From: Deltaproteobacteria bacterium | GTDB lineage: Bacteria > Desulfobacterota > DSM-4660 > Desulfatiglandales > HGW-15 | DNA: 6,806 nt | Reading direction: 5' to 3' | NCBI GenBank assembly: GCA_019308525.1 | Contig: JAFDIC010000216.1 | Coordinates: 1-6,806, forward strand | Part shown: in pieces, positions 1 to 6,634 of the stretch | Layout: each line of letters begins with the position of its first letter | Position numbering within the stretch: the stretch's first letter is position 1 | Program-made: the position numbers and the translations under genes | Notes under the pieces: generated by a model | Databases searched by the model: none | What the model saw: the letters and a program-made list of their open reading frames with translations, nothing else | What the model was told of the DNA's origin: nothing

Positions 1-279
1 CAAGCCGGATAGGGGTAACGCCAGCCAGTATGAAAGAGCCAGCTTAGTCACCAACAACACCGAGGTATAGGCGCCCACGGCCATCATGCCTCCGTGACCC
101 AGTGACAGTTGGCCTGTAATCGCGATCAGGCGGAGGCTGCTTGTTAATACAATGTTGACTCCAATCAATATGAAGACATGAAGCAAATAGGGATCTTTCA
201 CAAACAAAGGGACAAGAAAGAGGGATATGACTAGGCCACCAGTGCCCAAAGGCTTTACCATTGTGATTCTTTTACTCAT
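1..279 (-). CDS. livM: Branched-chain amino acid-type ABC transporter permease LivM, N-terminal part (cut by window edge)
   Basis: This is the first 93 residues of the second inner-membrane permease of a Liv/HAAT-type ABC importer, which pairs with LivH to form the translocation channel. It starts at an ATG inside the last codons of livH, overlapping it by 8 bases (ATGAGTAA). An AAGGA Shine-Dalgarno sequence at 290-294, still inside livH, lies 10 bases upstream. Hydrophobic stretches are visible at about residues 13-27 and 31-54. They are followed by GQLSLGHGGMMAVGAYTSVL at residues 56-75, which matches the LivM family pattern GQxSLGHxxFxxIGAY. The overlap implies translational coupling with livH. 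The gene continues beyond base 1, where the rest of the permease and probably the ATPases LivG and LivF should lie. The family call is firm; the transported substrate is not known. Confidence 0.93.
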   Translation of the reverse strand, partial: MSKRITMVKPLGTGGLVISLFLVPLFVKDPYLLHVFILIGVNIVLTSSLRLIAITGQLSLGHGGMMAVGAYTSVLLVTKLALSYWLALPLSGL

Positions 280-1132
280 GTCCGAATATTCCTTGAGGCC
301 TCAAGAGAAGTATCAGGATAATGGCTCCAAAGCCCATCAGGCTGGCCAGGTGAGTATTCAAAAGGGGTGGGACTATGCCATCAATGAGGCCTATTATCAG
401 GCCGCCTACAACGGCTCCTGTAATACTCCCGAGACCTCCCAGGATAATCACCGCGATGCCCTTCATCAAGGCGAAGCCACCCATCAAAGGGGAAATATTG
501 AACATTGCGCCTACCAAACCTCCCGCCACCGCAGCAAGGGCGCAACCCAGGAACATGGCAAAAGAGGAAATGCGGTCAATGTTTATACCCTGTAGGGCCG
601 CGACTTCCCTGTCTTGGGACAGGGCGACCATGGCCTGCCCCGTTTTTGTCCTGTGAATAAAGAGGAAAAGTGCTGAAACCAAGACTAGGGCAACAAGAAT
701 CACGGCCACTCTTTCCCATGAGACCCTGAAACCCAAGATGACCAACACACCCGAAAAGGGGCTGGGGGCTGCTTTTGGAGTCCCACCTGCCGTAACCAGC
801 ACAGTGTTCTGAAGGAGAATGATCAGCCCGATGGCTATGATAAGGGCGCGATCCATCTGCCCCCTAAAGGGACGGAAAAAAAACCTTTCGAGTCCAATTC
901 CAATGATGCCTACAAGAGCAGAGGACAGCCCCAGAGCCAAAAAAAAGTGAAGACCCGCTCTTATGCAAAGATAGTAGGAACCATAGGCACCCAACATATA
1001 CACTTCTCCATGGGCGAGTTGAACGATGCCTGTGATGCTTAGAACCAATGTCAGGCCAAGGGCTACGAGGATATAAATCCAGCCTGCAACCAGTCCGTTA
1101 ATGATGCACTGGGGCAAGATATCGAGGTTCAA
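272..1132 (-). CDS. livH: Branched-chain amino acid-type ABC transporter permease LivH
   Basis: This is a complete inner-membrane permease of 286 residues, a normal length for LivH. It forms the channel with LivM and receives substrate from the periplasmic binding protein encoded upstream. The N-terminus INGLVAGWIYILVALGLTL followed by VQLAHGEVYMLGAYG at about residues 37-51 is the family signature (INGLxxGxxYALxALGLTL then xFAHGExYMLGAY). The remainder is strongly hydrophobic, with repeated membrane segments and a typical end LRPQGIFGHE. The start codon is TTG, chosen because a strong GAGGAGGG sequence lies four bases upstream and the family N-terminus begins here. The gene follows the binding-protein gene after 130 bases and overlaps livM by 8. 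Liv-type importers with this architecture also carry urea, amides, aromatic acids and other short carboxylates, so the name gives the family and not a proven substrate. Confidence 0.95.
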   Translation of the reverse strand: MNLDILPQCIINGLVAGWIYILVALGLTLVLSITGIVQLAHGEVYMLGAYGSYYLCIRAGLHFFLALGLSSALVGIIGIGLERFFFRPFRGQMDRALIIAIGLIILLQNTVLVTAGGTPKAAPSPFSGVLVILGFRVSWERVAVILVALVLVSALFLFIHRTKTGQAMVALSQDREVAALQGINIDRISSFAMFLGCALAAVAGGLVGAMFNISPLMGGFALMKGIAVIILGGLGSITGAVVGGLIIGLIDGIVPPLLNTHLASLMGFGAIILILLLRPQGIFGHE

Positions 1133-1136
1133 GTTG

Positions 1137-1144
1137 CCCTCCTC
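1137..1144 (-). promoter_or_regulatory. Strong ribosome binding site fixing a TTG start for livH
   Basis: On the minus strand GAGGAGGG is followed by CAAC and then TTG. The AGGAGG core sits five bases from the TTG, an optimal distance. Nothing comparable precedes a nearby ATG, and the LivH family N-terminus begins at this codon, so the rare start codon is well supported. Confidence 0.8.
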
Positions 1145-1262
1145 TAAAGGGTGTTGGCTCTTCTATCCAAGAAATATCATTGTTTCAGAAGGGAACTTCT
1201 CCGTTTGGCAGGACACAAATTTCCCCCGCCTCATATCCTCTTTTATGGGCCACCGTCAGATT

Positions 1263-2474
1263 CTATGGAAGCTCGGGGAATCTAGGTGGGAAATACCCTA
1301 TGAACTTCACTTCTCCCTTCTTGATTCTTCCCACCCCGACCGGTCTCAACACTATATTGTTAATTCCATAGACATCCTGTCCCCCCATTGTCGCGGGACC
1401 ATTCAAAGTTTCAATCCGTTTCATTCTTCGCCATGTTTCAGCCACCACAGTGGTGTCAAGGCTTTGGGCTTCTTCTATGGCCTGCGCAATACACCACAGG
1501 GAACTCCATCCACCCAGATGAGCCTCGACAACTTGGGAGCTGTATTTGCCCAATATATGCTTCTTCACTGCCTCCATAACCGGGGATGCCTCCGGGTTGT
1601 ACAGGCTTGAAATGCTAAAGAGGATCTTATCGGCATATTCCTTTCCTACCAGTTTCACGAAGACTGAAACATCAGGTATGGCAGAGGGAGTGAGGATGGG
1701 CCCTGAAAAGCCCAGTTCACGCCCTTGCTTTATGATGGCCGCGTACCAGGGAGGAATACCCAGGCCCATATCGACTGCATCTGGCTTTTGTGCCAGCATT
1801 TTGGTCCATATGGGGTAGAAGTCCTTCGTATCAAAGGGGTAAAATACAGTTTGAACGACCTTCAGTCCTCGTTTCTCGGCTGCCTTTTTACAGACTGCCG
1901 CGAAAAAATGCCCCCCGGGCTCATCGGGATTAACGATTGCCATCTTTCTTACACCAGGATAACTCTTGACTGCATGATCGTAAATGGGCGGAATCTGTGG
2001 GAGCTCAAAAAAAGGAGCAAAGGTATATTTCGTGTTCGTATTCATCTCCTGAAGAGTCCCCGTCCCATCCACCAAACAACGCAGCACCTTGGCCTGCTCG
2101 CTGACGGGTGTCATGGCAATATTCAGCCAGGGTATAATCGGTCCGGAAATGAACTTTACCTTGTGGCTGAATATGAGCTTGTTTGCGGCCGCTACGGTAC
2201 CCTCAGGCGTGCTTTTATTATCTTCAGCTATGATCTCCATCTTATACTTTTGCCCCTTGATGGAAATACCACCCTTTTCATTGATCCAATCGGCCGCCGC
2301 CCTCACACCGTCAGTGGCCTCCGGGCCCATGCCCGGTGCTGCGGGTCCGGTCAGTGGAAAGATGGTACCAATTTTCAGGATCTTTGAACCAGCCTCGGCG
2401 TGATATGCTTGAAAAGATAGGGTTAAGAGCATGAAAGCCAAAAAGGCCAAAAAAGTGGTCCCTGTTTTTTTCAT
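1263..2474 (-). CDS. Periplasmic substrate-binding protein, type 1 fold, branched-chain amino acid (LivK/HAAT) family
   Basis: This 403-residue exported protein captures substrate in the periplasm and delivers it to LivH-LivM. Residues 1-28 are a Sec signal peptide: MKK, a hydrophobic core (FLAFLAFMLLTL), then AEA before the likely cut at A28-G29. There is no lipobox cysteine, so it should be soluble and not a lipoprotein. The mature protein starts KILKIGTIFPLTGPAAPGMG and continues with GVRAAADWINEKGGI and a GQKYKMEIIAEDNKSTPEGT stretch, the classic opening of the Peripla_BP_6 (type 1) fold. Length is normal for the family. The start is fixed by TAGGAGGTA, whose GGAGGT core lies seven bases upstream. 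It follows the VOC gene after 180 bases and precedes livH by 130. The ligand cannot be predicted; many members in catabolic clusters bind compounds other than leucine, isoleucine or valine. Confidence 0.92.
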   Translation of the reverse strand: MKKTGTTFLAFLAFMLLTLSFQAYHAEAGSKILKIGTIFPLTGPAAPGMGPEATDGVRAAADWINEKGGISIKGQKYKMEIIAEDNKSTPEGTVAAANKLIFSHKVKFISGPIIPWLNIAMTPVSEQAKVLRCLVDGTGTLQEMNTNTKYTFAPFFELPQIPPIYDHAVKSYPGVRKMAIVNPDEPGGHFFAAVCKKAAEKRGLKVVQTVFYPFDTKDFYPIWTKMLAQKPDAVDMGLGIPPWYAAIIKQGRELGFSGPILTPSAIPDVSVFVKLVGKEYADKILFSISSLYNPEASPVMEAVKKHILGKYSSQVVEAHLGGWSSLWCIAQAIEEAQSLDTTVVAETWRRMKRIETLNGPATMGGQDVYGINNIVLRPVGVGRIKKGEVKFIGYFPPRFPELP

Positions 2475-2654
2475 AACTGTTACCTCCTACTTTCTTCTAT
2501 GTTTTATGGTCTCTCCAATCAATGGCAGGCGCGCCACTCCCTGATTACAGGCCTCAGTTCACAAACAAGGTATGATTGCCCTTTCCTGTATTTGTCTTAG
2601 CCTACAAAGGACTTACTGTCCCTTACTCAAAACTCGTAAAATCCTGGCATCAGG

Positions 2655-3581
2655 CTATTTGGAAATCATAGAAATCACCTCCACGAGGATGCCGTCAGGG
2701 TCTCTAAGATAAAGATACCAGCCTTCAAAATCAGGCTCATCCAGGGCCAAAGTAGGCCTTGCAACAAATTCGATCCCTTTTTCTTCGAAGTATTTCCCCA
2801 TCTCGTGGATGTCGCTGCACAGGAGAGCGACTTCCAAGTAACCGAAGTCTCCCCAATATGAAGAAAAGGGGATTGACCTTCCACGTGGGTTTTGCACCTC
2901 AAACAGTTCCAACTTCTCACCACCCTTGCTGTTTGAAAGAAGACAAGACCTGACCTCTGTCCTGTCACCGTGTGAAATCTCATCGACAAGTCCAGAGAAA
3001 CTATCATGAGGACTCAGAACCACGGAATCAAAACCTAAATATTGCTGATAAAATGACATGGATCGATCGAGGTCACTTACACTCACGCCTATCCAGAGGG
3101 TGCCCCCGAATCCATTTTGCATTTCTGTCTTCGGACTTGAAACAAACTCTATGAAATTACCCTCCGGGTCTTTAGCATACAAAAAATGATAATCTGCCCC
3201 TCCGGGAACGGTCGTTGATTTGGGTACAGCGCAGAAGTTGATCCTTTCTCTCATTTCTGAATAGAATGTCTCCACATCAGAAACTGAAATCGTTATCTTT
3301 GCGACGCCAATGTCACCATATCTTGTTTCCCTGCGGATAGGCTTTGGGACAGGATTCGTCATTCTGATTAACTCTAAGACCACCCCCCCAGCTTTCTGCT
3401 GGAACATAATCCCCTTGAATTTGACATGGGGCATCCTAAACACCTCGTTCATCTCCTGCTCTTCCTCGGGAAATTCCGCAAAGACCTTTTTGAACGCCAA
3501 GGTTTCTCCATAAAAGGATGTCATTCTCTCATAGTCCCGAACCCCCATACCTACATGATGCACGCCTGATCCTTTATACAT
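2655..3581 (-). CDS. Tandem-domain VOC (glyoxalase/bleomycin resistance/dioxygenase fold) protein, reaction unknown
   Basis: This cytoplasmic protein of 308 residues contains two VOC domains, at about residues 5-150 and 160-305, each made of paired beta-alpha-beta-beta-beta units. Domain 1 opens with VHHVGMGVRDYERMTSFY and ends with YAKDPEGNFIEFV; domain 2 opens with LWIGVSVSDLDRSMSFY and ends with YLRDPDGILVEVI. In domain 1, H9, E70 and E145 occupy usual metal-ligand places, but the expected His on the strand near residue 94 is absent. In domain 2, E225 and E301 are kept, but both strand-opening His positions are replaced (near I164 and L249). Thus at most domain 1 seems able to hold a metal, and domain 2 may be structural. 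The start is the ATG with AGGGAG six bases upstream; an in-frame TTG at 3611 has no ribosome binding site. It lies 70 bases after E3. The family includes glyoxalase I, methylmalonyl-CoA epimerase and extradiol dioxygenases; none can be assigned here. Confidence 0.85.
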   Translation of the reverse strand: MYKGSGVHHVGMGVRDYERMTSFYGETLAFKKVFAEFPEEEQEMNEVFRMPHVKFKGIMFQQKAGGVVLELIRMTNPVPKPIRRETRYGDIGVAKITISVSDVETFYSEMRERINFCAVPKSTTVPGGADYHFLYAKDPEGNFIEFVSSPKTEMQNGFGGTLWIGVSVSDLDRSMSFYQQYLGFDSVVLSPHDSFSGLVDEISHGDRTEVRSCLLSNSKGGEKLELFEVQNPRGRSIPFSSYWGDFGYLEVALLCSDIHEMGKYFEEKGIEFVARPTLALDEPDFEGWYLYLRDPDGILVEVISMISK

Positions 3582-3587
3582 ACACGT

Positions 3588-3593
3588 CTCCCT
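3588..3593 (-). promoter_or_regulatory. Ribosome binding site deciding the VOC gene start
   Basis: AGGGAG on the minus strand lies six bases before the ATG at 3581. It supports that ATG over the in-frame TTG ten codons upstream at 3611, which has no purine-rich sequence in the right place. The VOC domain also begins directly after this ATG. Confidence 0.7.
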
Positions 3594-3651
3594 TTCAGCA
3601 TTGATATCCAACTAAGAACAAGTCCGTACATCCCCTTGCTTAAGCTATTCC

Positions 3652-5049
3652 TTATCCAGGAGCACTATGGATGGCTTCTCCATCGATAGCCATTGCGGCC
3701 TCAAAAAAGGATTCTGAAAAAGTCATGTGAGGTAAAACCGTTTTCTTAAGATGGTTCACGTCTACCCCTTGTTGTATGGCCATCACACCCAGTGACACGA
3801 GTTCGGTGGCCCTGGGACCCATAATATGGACGCCCAAAACAGCACTGGTTTCCGCGTCCGAAACCATCAGTATGAACCCCTCTTCTTTCCCCATGCTTCC
3901 TGCGCGTCCATTTCTCACAAAATAGAACTCTCCTGTCCTGACCTTGCGATTGTCCTTTTTTGCTTCATACTCGGTAATTCCCACTGACCCTACCTCTGGG
4001 TCTCCATAAATGCAGTTTGGAATAAACCGGGGCCGCCCGTCGAGCTCAAGTCCCAGCATGTGGTCAACAGCGGCTATGGCCTGGCCAATAGCCTTATGCG
4101 CCAAATAAGGACGACCGGCAGCATCCCCAAGCACGTAGATACCTTCCACTTCCGTTTGCATCCCTGCTCCGTATTCCAGCATGCCCTGATTCAACGATAG
4201 TCCCGCGGATTTCAGGTCCAGACCCTGGAAAGAAGGGGTCCTGGATATGGCCATTATTACTTTGTCCACCTTTACTTCCTGTTCTCCTTTGGGCGACTCA
4301 AGGATCAGCACTGTCCCTTGACCACCTATCGCTCTTGCTGCCTTCACCGTTGTCCTGGTCAGTACCTTTATCCCGCGGCCAGCAAGTATTTTTTTGTATC
4401 TCTGGGATATCCACCTGTGCTCCTTGGGCAAAATGCGTTTTTCCCTTTCAATAAGAACCACCGCAATTCCCAGGTTGTTGTAAATTGAAGCAAACTCAAC
4501 ACCTCGGTTCCCCGAGCCCACTACAGCCACGTTACGTGGGGGCGCCACAAGGCGGAGCGCATCTTCGGTAGTCAATACATGATCATGGTCCACTTCAATG
4601 CCCTGTTCATATTCGATGGCAGCCCCTGTTGCTATGATTACTTTCTTGGCCGAAATCCTCTTGGGTTCGACTCCTTTCATATCAACTTCGACAGCTCCCG
4701 GGCCCATGAAGCGGGCGTTTCCTTCCAATATCTCTACGCCGTTCGCTTTTACCGTATTAATAATCCCAGCCACGGCTCCCTGCACCAACATGGCCTTTCG
4801 TTGGGCTATGGTCTTGAAGCTGATTTTCATCTCGCCCCTGAGGAACTGGGAACTCCGGAGGGCGGCGATCATAAGTGTGTCTTCAAGCAGCGTCTTAGTT
4901 GGCAGACAGCCCCTGTTGAGACATGTACCGCCCATAACATCACGTTCTACCAAAACGGTTTTCATTCCCTTCTGTGCTCCACGGATTGCGGAGGAATAAC
5001 CACCAGGGCCCCCACCTATGACAAGCAGATCGTATTCACATATGTTCAT
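3652..5049 (-). CDS. lpdA: Dihydrolipoamide dehydrogenase (E3 of a 2-oxoacid dehydrogenase complex)
   Basis: This FAD enzyme reoxidises the dihydrolipoyl arm of E2 and passes electrons to NAD+. From the ATG at 5049 it has 465 residues, a normal E3 length. The FAD motif VIGGGPGGY is at residues 10-18, with E35 ending the second strand. The redox pair is C43 and C48 in GGTCLNRGCLP. The NAD motif VVGSGNRGVEFA is at 176-187, with E201 at the strand end favouring NAD over NADP. YVLGDAAGRPYLAHKA at 305-320 is the second FAD motif. The active-site base pair is H441 and E446 in LPHMTFSE, compared with HPTLSE in most E3s. The frame is open up to an ATG at 5124, but that codon has its only GTAGG directly abutting it. 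The ATG at 5049 has AAGGA ten bases upstream and the family N-terminus (YDLLVIGGG). The gene lies 124 bases after E2 and 70 before the VOC gene. Confidence 0.94.
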   Translation of the reverse strand: MNICEYDLLVIGGGPGGYSSAIRGAQKGMKTVLVERDVMGGTCLNRGCLPTKTLLEDTLMIAALRSSQFLRGEMKISFKTIAQRKAMLVQGAVAGIINTVKANGVEILEGNARFMGPGAVEVDMKGVEPKRISAKKVIIATGAAIEYEQGIEVDHDHVLTTEDALRLVAPPRNVAVVGSGNRGVEFASIYNNLGIAVVLIEREKRILPKEHRWISQRYKKILAGRGIKVLTRTTVKAARAIGGQGTVLILESPKGEQEVKVDKVIMAISRTPSFQGLDLKSAGLSLNQGMLEYGAGMQTEVEGIYVLGDAAGRPYLAHKAIGQAIAAVDHMLGLELDGRPRFIPNCIYGDPEVGSVGITEYEAKKDNRKVRTGEFYFVRNGRAGSMGKEEGFILMVSDAETSAVLGVHIMGPRATELVSLGVMAIQQGVDVNHLKKTVLPHMTFSESFFEAAMAIDGEAIHSAPG

Positions 5050-5059
5050 ATCACCGAAT

Positions 5060-5064
5060 TCCTT
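5060..5064 (-). promoter_or_regulatory. Ribosome binding site supporting the shorter E3 start
   Basis: AAGGA lies ten bases before the ATG at 5049. The in-frame ATGs at 5124, 5106 and 5088 have no sequence of this kind at a workable distance. The livM start in this window uses the same AAGGA with the same ten-base spacing, which makes the assignment more credible. Confidence 0.55.
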
Positions 5065-5130
5065 TGATGCACTTGTCTCACTTGTCATAAAACTTTTTGA
5101 TGCCATAAAAGCAATGTGACCCATCCTACT

Positions 5131-5149
5131 AAGCTTTGATCAAGAGCTT
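5131..5149 (-). other. Imperfect palindrome / stem-loop between E2 and E3 genes
   Basis: The plus strand reads AAGCTTTGATCAAGAGCTT. AAGCT pairs with AGCTT, and the inner TTGATCAA is self-complementary, leaving one bulged base. It sits 25 bases beyond the E2 stop, before the E3 start, and has no following T tract. It therefore does not look like a classical terminator. It could be an RNA processing or stability element, or a protein-binding palindrome. The paired bases are seen directly; any function is inference. Confidence 0.35.
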
Positions 5150-5173
5150 CGGCTACATTCCTTGATACTCTGT

Positions 5174-6265
5174 CTATTTGAGAATTTTCTTGAACAATTC
5201 CGGGCACTCAACAATCTCCTTCAGCTTCCCGAGGAACAGGGAAGCAGGGACTCCATCAATAACCCGATGGTCATGGGTCAAGCACAGATATGTCATGGTT
5301 CGGATGGCCAGCTGTCCTTCATATACCGCTGGCCTGGGACCGATTTTTCCAATGGCCAGGATCGCATTTTCCGGCGGTTTGATGATAGGCGTTATGATAT
5401 CTGTTTCCACCTTTCCCCCGCTGGTCAGAGTAAATGTCCCTCCATGATAATGCCCAGGGGTCAGCTCGTTGTTTCTGGCCTTCTTGGCAAGCTTCTTGAT
5501 CTCGCGGCTGACTTGCACCAGGCTTTTCTTGTCTGCATCTCGAACAACAGGAACCACCAGCCCTGCCTCCAGGGCCATGGCCACACCTATATGGTATTCG
5601 TCCCAGCAGACAATTTCATCATCTACTACAGAAGAATTGATTATCGGAAACTCCTTCAAGGCAAAGGCAAGAATTTTGACAAAAATGTCTACGAAGGTGA
5701 TCCTGACATCAGGATAATCCAGCATGAGGTGATCGCGAAAGCGTGCCAGTTCCGTCATGTCTGTCTCGGAGACTATAGTTAGCTGGGCCCCGGCTTTGAG
5801 ACTGGAGACCAAGTTGTCAGCTATAGTACGGCGCATGCCTATGAAAGGGATTCGTTTCAGGATTTTCCGATCTCTTAGATCCAGAGATGATGAAGCTTCC
5901 ACTGTTTTTTCCTCTTCGTCTTCAAAGGAAAGCTTGACCCCTTCTTTCGGCTCTGCGTCTTCAAACTCAAACCCAACCCTGGCCTCCTGTCCCTGGGCCA
6001 GGCCAGCCTTGTACCTTTCGAATTCCTCCTGGTTTTCAGCAACAACGCCAAGGGTGTCCCCACCTTTCACCTTATCCTTAACCTTTCTAAGGCTGAATAC
6101 CAGACCTGACGCTGGAGCTTCTACATCATACGCTACCTTGGCTGTTTCGATGGTAACTACTGATTCGCCCTTTCGTACTGGCTCTCCATCGGTCTTAATC
6201 CATTTCACCACGGTGATATTTTGCTGTGTCATACCCAACTTGGGCACTAGGATTGGCGCTATCAT
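5174..6265 (-). CDS. Dihydrolipoamide acyltransferase (E2 of a 2-oxoacid dehydrogenase complex), single lipoyl domain, no visible E3-binding domain
   Basis: E2 is the complex core: it takes the acyl group from E1 on a swinging lipoyl arm and transfers it to CoA. The protein has 363 residues. The lipoyl domain spans about 1-78 and starts IAPILVPKLGMTQQ; the attachment lysine is K43 in VTIETAKVAYDVEAP. Residues 79-135 form an acidic linker rich in E and D. The acyltransferase domain runs from about 138 (RIPFIGMRRTIADNL) to the end, with TPIIKPPENAILAIG at 292-306 and the catalytic HDHRVIDG at 331-338 (H333, D337). The usual peripheral-subunit-binding domain (SPxxRxLAxExGV) between linker and core is not seen, which explains the short length. 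FTLTSGGKV replaces the common FTISNLG. The only possible start is the ATG at 6265, since no other in-frame start lies nearby. AcoC-like (acetoin), pyruvate or branched-chain 2-oxoacid activity are all possible. Confidence 0.93.
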   Translation of the reverse strand: MIAPILVPKLGMTQQNITVVKWIKTDGEPVRKGESVVTIETAKVAYDVEAPASGLVFSLRKVKDKVKGGDTLGVVAENQEEFERYKAGLAQGQEARVGFEFEDAEPKEGVKLSFEDEEEKTVEASSSLDLRDRKILKRIPFIGMRRTIADNLVSSLKAGAQLTIVSETDMTELARFRDHLMLDYPDVRITFVDIFVKILAFALKEFPIINSSVVDDEIVCWDEYHIGVAMALEAGLVVPVVRDADKKSLVQVSREIKKLAKKARNNELTPGHYHGGTFTLTSGGKVETDIITPIIKPPENAILAIGKIGPRPAVYEGQLAIRTMTYLCLTHDHRVIDGVPASLFLGKLKEIVECPELFKKILK

Positions 6266-6278
6266 ATGCGTGTTGTAG

Positions 6279-6284
6279 CTCCTC
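6279..6284 (-). promoter_or_regulatory. Ribosome binding site of the E2 gene with long spacing
   Basis: GAGGAG on the minus strand lies 13 bases before the ATG at 6265, more than the usual five to nine. No alternative in-frame start codon exists between them, and the lipoyl domain begins at once, so the ATG stands. The distance could lower E2 translation compared with the binding-protein gene. Confidence 0.5.
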
Positions 6285-6300
6285 TTCTAGTTCTCAGGGA

Positions 6301-6319
6301 GTTCAGGGGCACCTTGAAC
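6301..6319 (-). other. Small stem-loop upstream of the E2 gene
   Basis: The transcribed strand reads GTTCAAGGTGCCCCTGAAC. GTTCA pairs with TGAAC and GG with CC, with one A-C mismatch and a three-base loop. It ends 17 bases before the E2 ribosome binding site. There is no T tract, so it is not a terminator. It may influence E2 mRNA stability or translation; function is unproven and a stem of this size can arise by chance. Confidence 0.3.
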
Positions 6320-6481
6320 GTATCCTGGGAGGGAAAAGACGATTGAAGCCCTTTTCCGCCAGCGATCTCAAGCCTTCTTGTGCGGATAGCTGGGGATGAC
6401 AAAGTCCGCCCCCTGTCAGTTCACATGGAGCCCGTGGCTGCCCATGATCTCTACCAGTCTTCAATGTCGAATGAACGACCT

Positions 6482-6498
6482 CGCCGCAAGCAGCGGGG
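6482..6498 (+). repeat. Copy A of a 17-base GC-rich palindromic motif
   Basis: CGCCGCAAGCAGCGGGG here and CGCAGCAAGCTGCGGGG at 6635-6651 match at 15 of 17 positions in the same orientation, 153 bases apart. With its flanks (6478-6499) copy A can fold into a ten-position stem with one mismatch and one G-T pair around an AA loop. Both copies lie in the gap between E1 beta and E2. This resembles the short palindromic intergenic repeats found in many bacterial genomes. I cannot name the family without a genome search. Confidence 0.55.
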
Positions 6499-6593
6499 TA
6501 TCGAGAATTCAGAAGCCAGAACAAGCCAACCACACAAACGGCTCCGTGTTAGTTTTGTACCTCTGGGTTCTGACTCCTGGCTCCTGGATACCC
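6496..6593. repeat. Imperfect inverted repeat of about 98 bases
   Basis: The outer seven bases are a perfect inverted pair, GGGTATC at 6496-6502 and GATACCC at 6587-6593. Extending inward to 6521 and 6568, the arms pair at about 20 of 26 positions (19 of 25 excluding the outermost pair). The unpaired middle is about 46 bases. Inverted ends with no gene inside are what a MITE-like element or its remnant would show. The left arm begins inside copy A of the 17-base motif. No target-site duplication could be identified by eye. Confidence 0.45.
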
Positions 6594-6634
6594 TAAAGTC
6601 CATGACACATCCAGCGCTATTGTACATGACCATA

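Noticed and set aside
1187..1200. AGAAG-N4-CTTCT hairpin between the binding-protein gene and livH
   Set aside because: A five-pair stem without a T tract is expected by chance in a gap of this size.
1725..2387. A 220-residue open frame on the plus strand opposite the binding-protein gene
   Set aside because: It lies wholly inside a well-supported minus-strand gene. It has no recognisable domain and is rich in C, H and R, as expected from an antisense reading.
2494..2522. Possible sigma-70 promoter before the binding-protein gene: TTGATT, 17 bases, TAGAAG on the minus strand
   Set aside because: The -10 match is poor and transcription would begin at or inside the ribosome binding site (2482-2487), leaving no usable leader. 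A promoter may exist in the 180-base gap, but I cannot place it.
2540..2654. Short hairpins after the VOC stop: CCTG-N4-CAGG at 2643-2654 and 2540-2551, and a bulged six-pair stem at 2607-2624
   Set aside because: The stems have only four to six pairs and none is followed by a T tract on the transcribed strand, so they do not support a terminator call.
3582..3611. TTG at 3611 as a start giving ten extra residues on the VOC protein
   Set aside because: It has no ribosome binding site, and the ATG at 3581 has AGGGAG at six bases and sits right before the domain.
4579..5067. A 162-residue plus-strand open frame opposite E3
   Set aside because: It is antisense to the FAD-binding half of E3 and has no domain or convincing ribosome binding site.
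5162..6278. Plus-strand open frames of 173-206 residues opposite E2 (5162-5782, 5757-6278)
   Set aside because: They mirror the coding strand of E2 and show only low-complexity S, R and P composition with no known fold.
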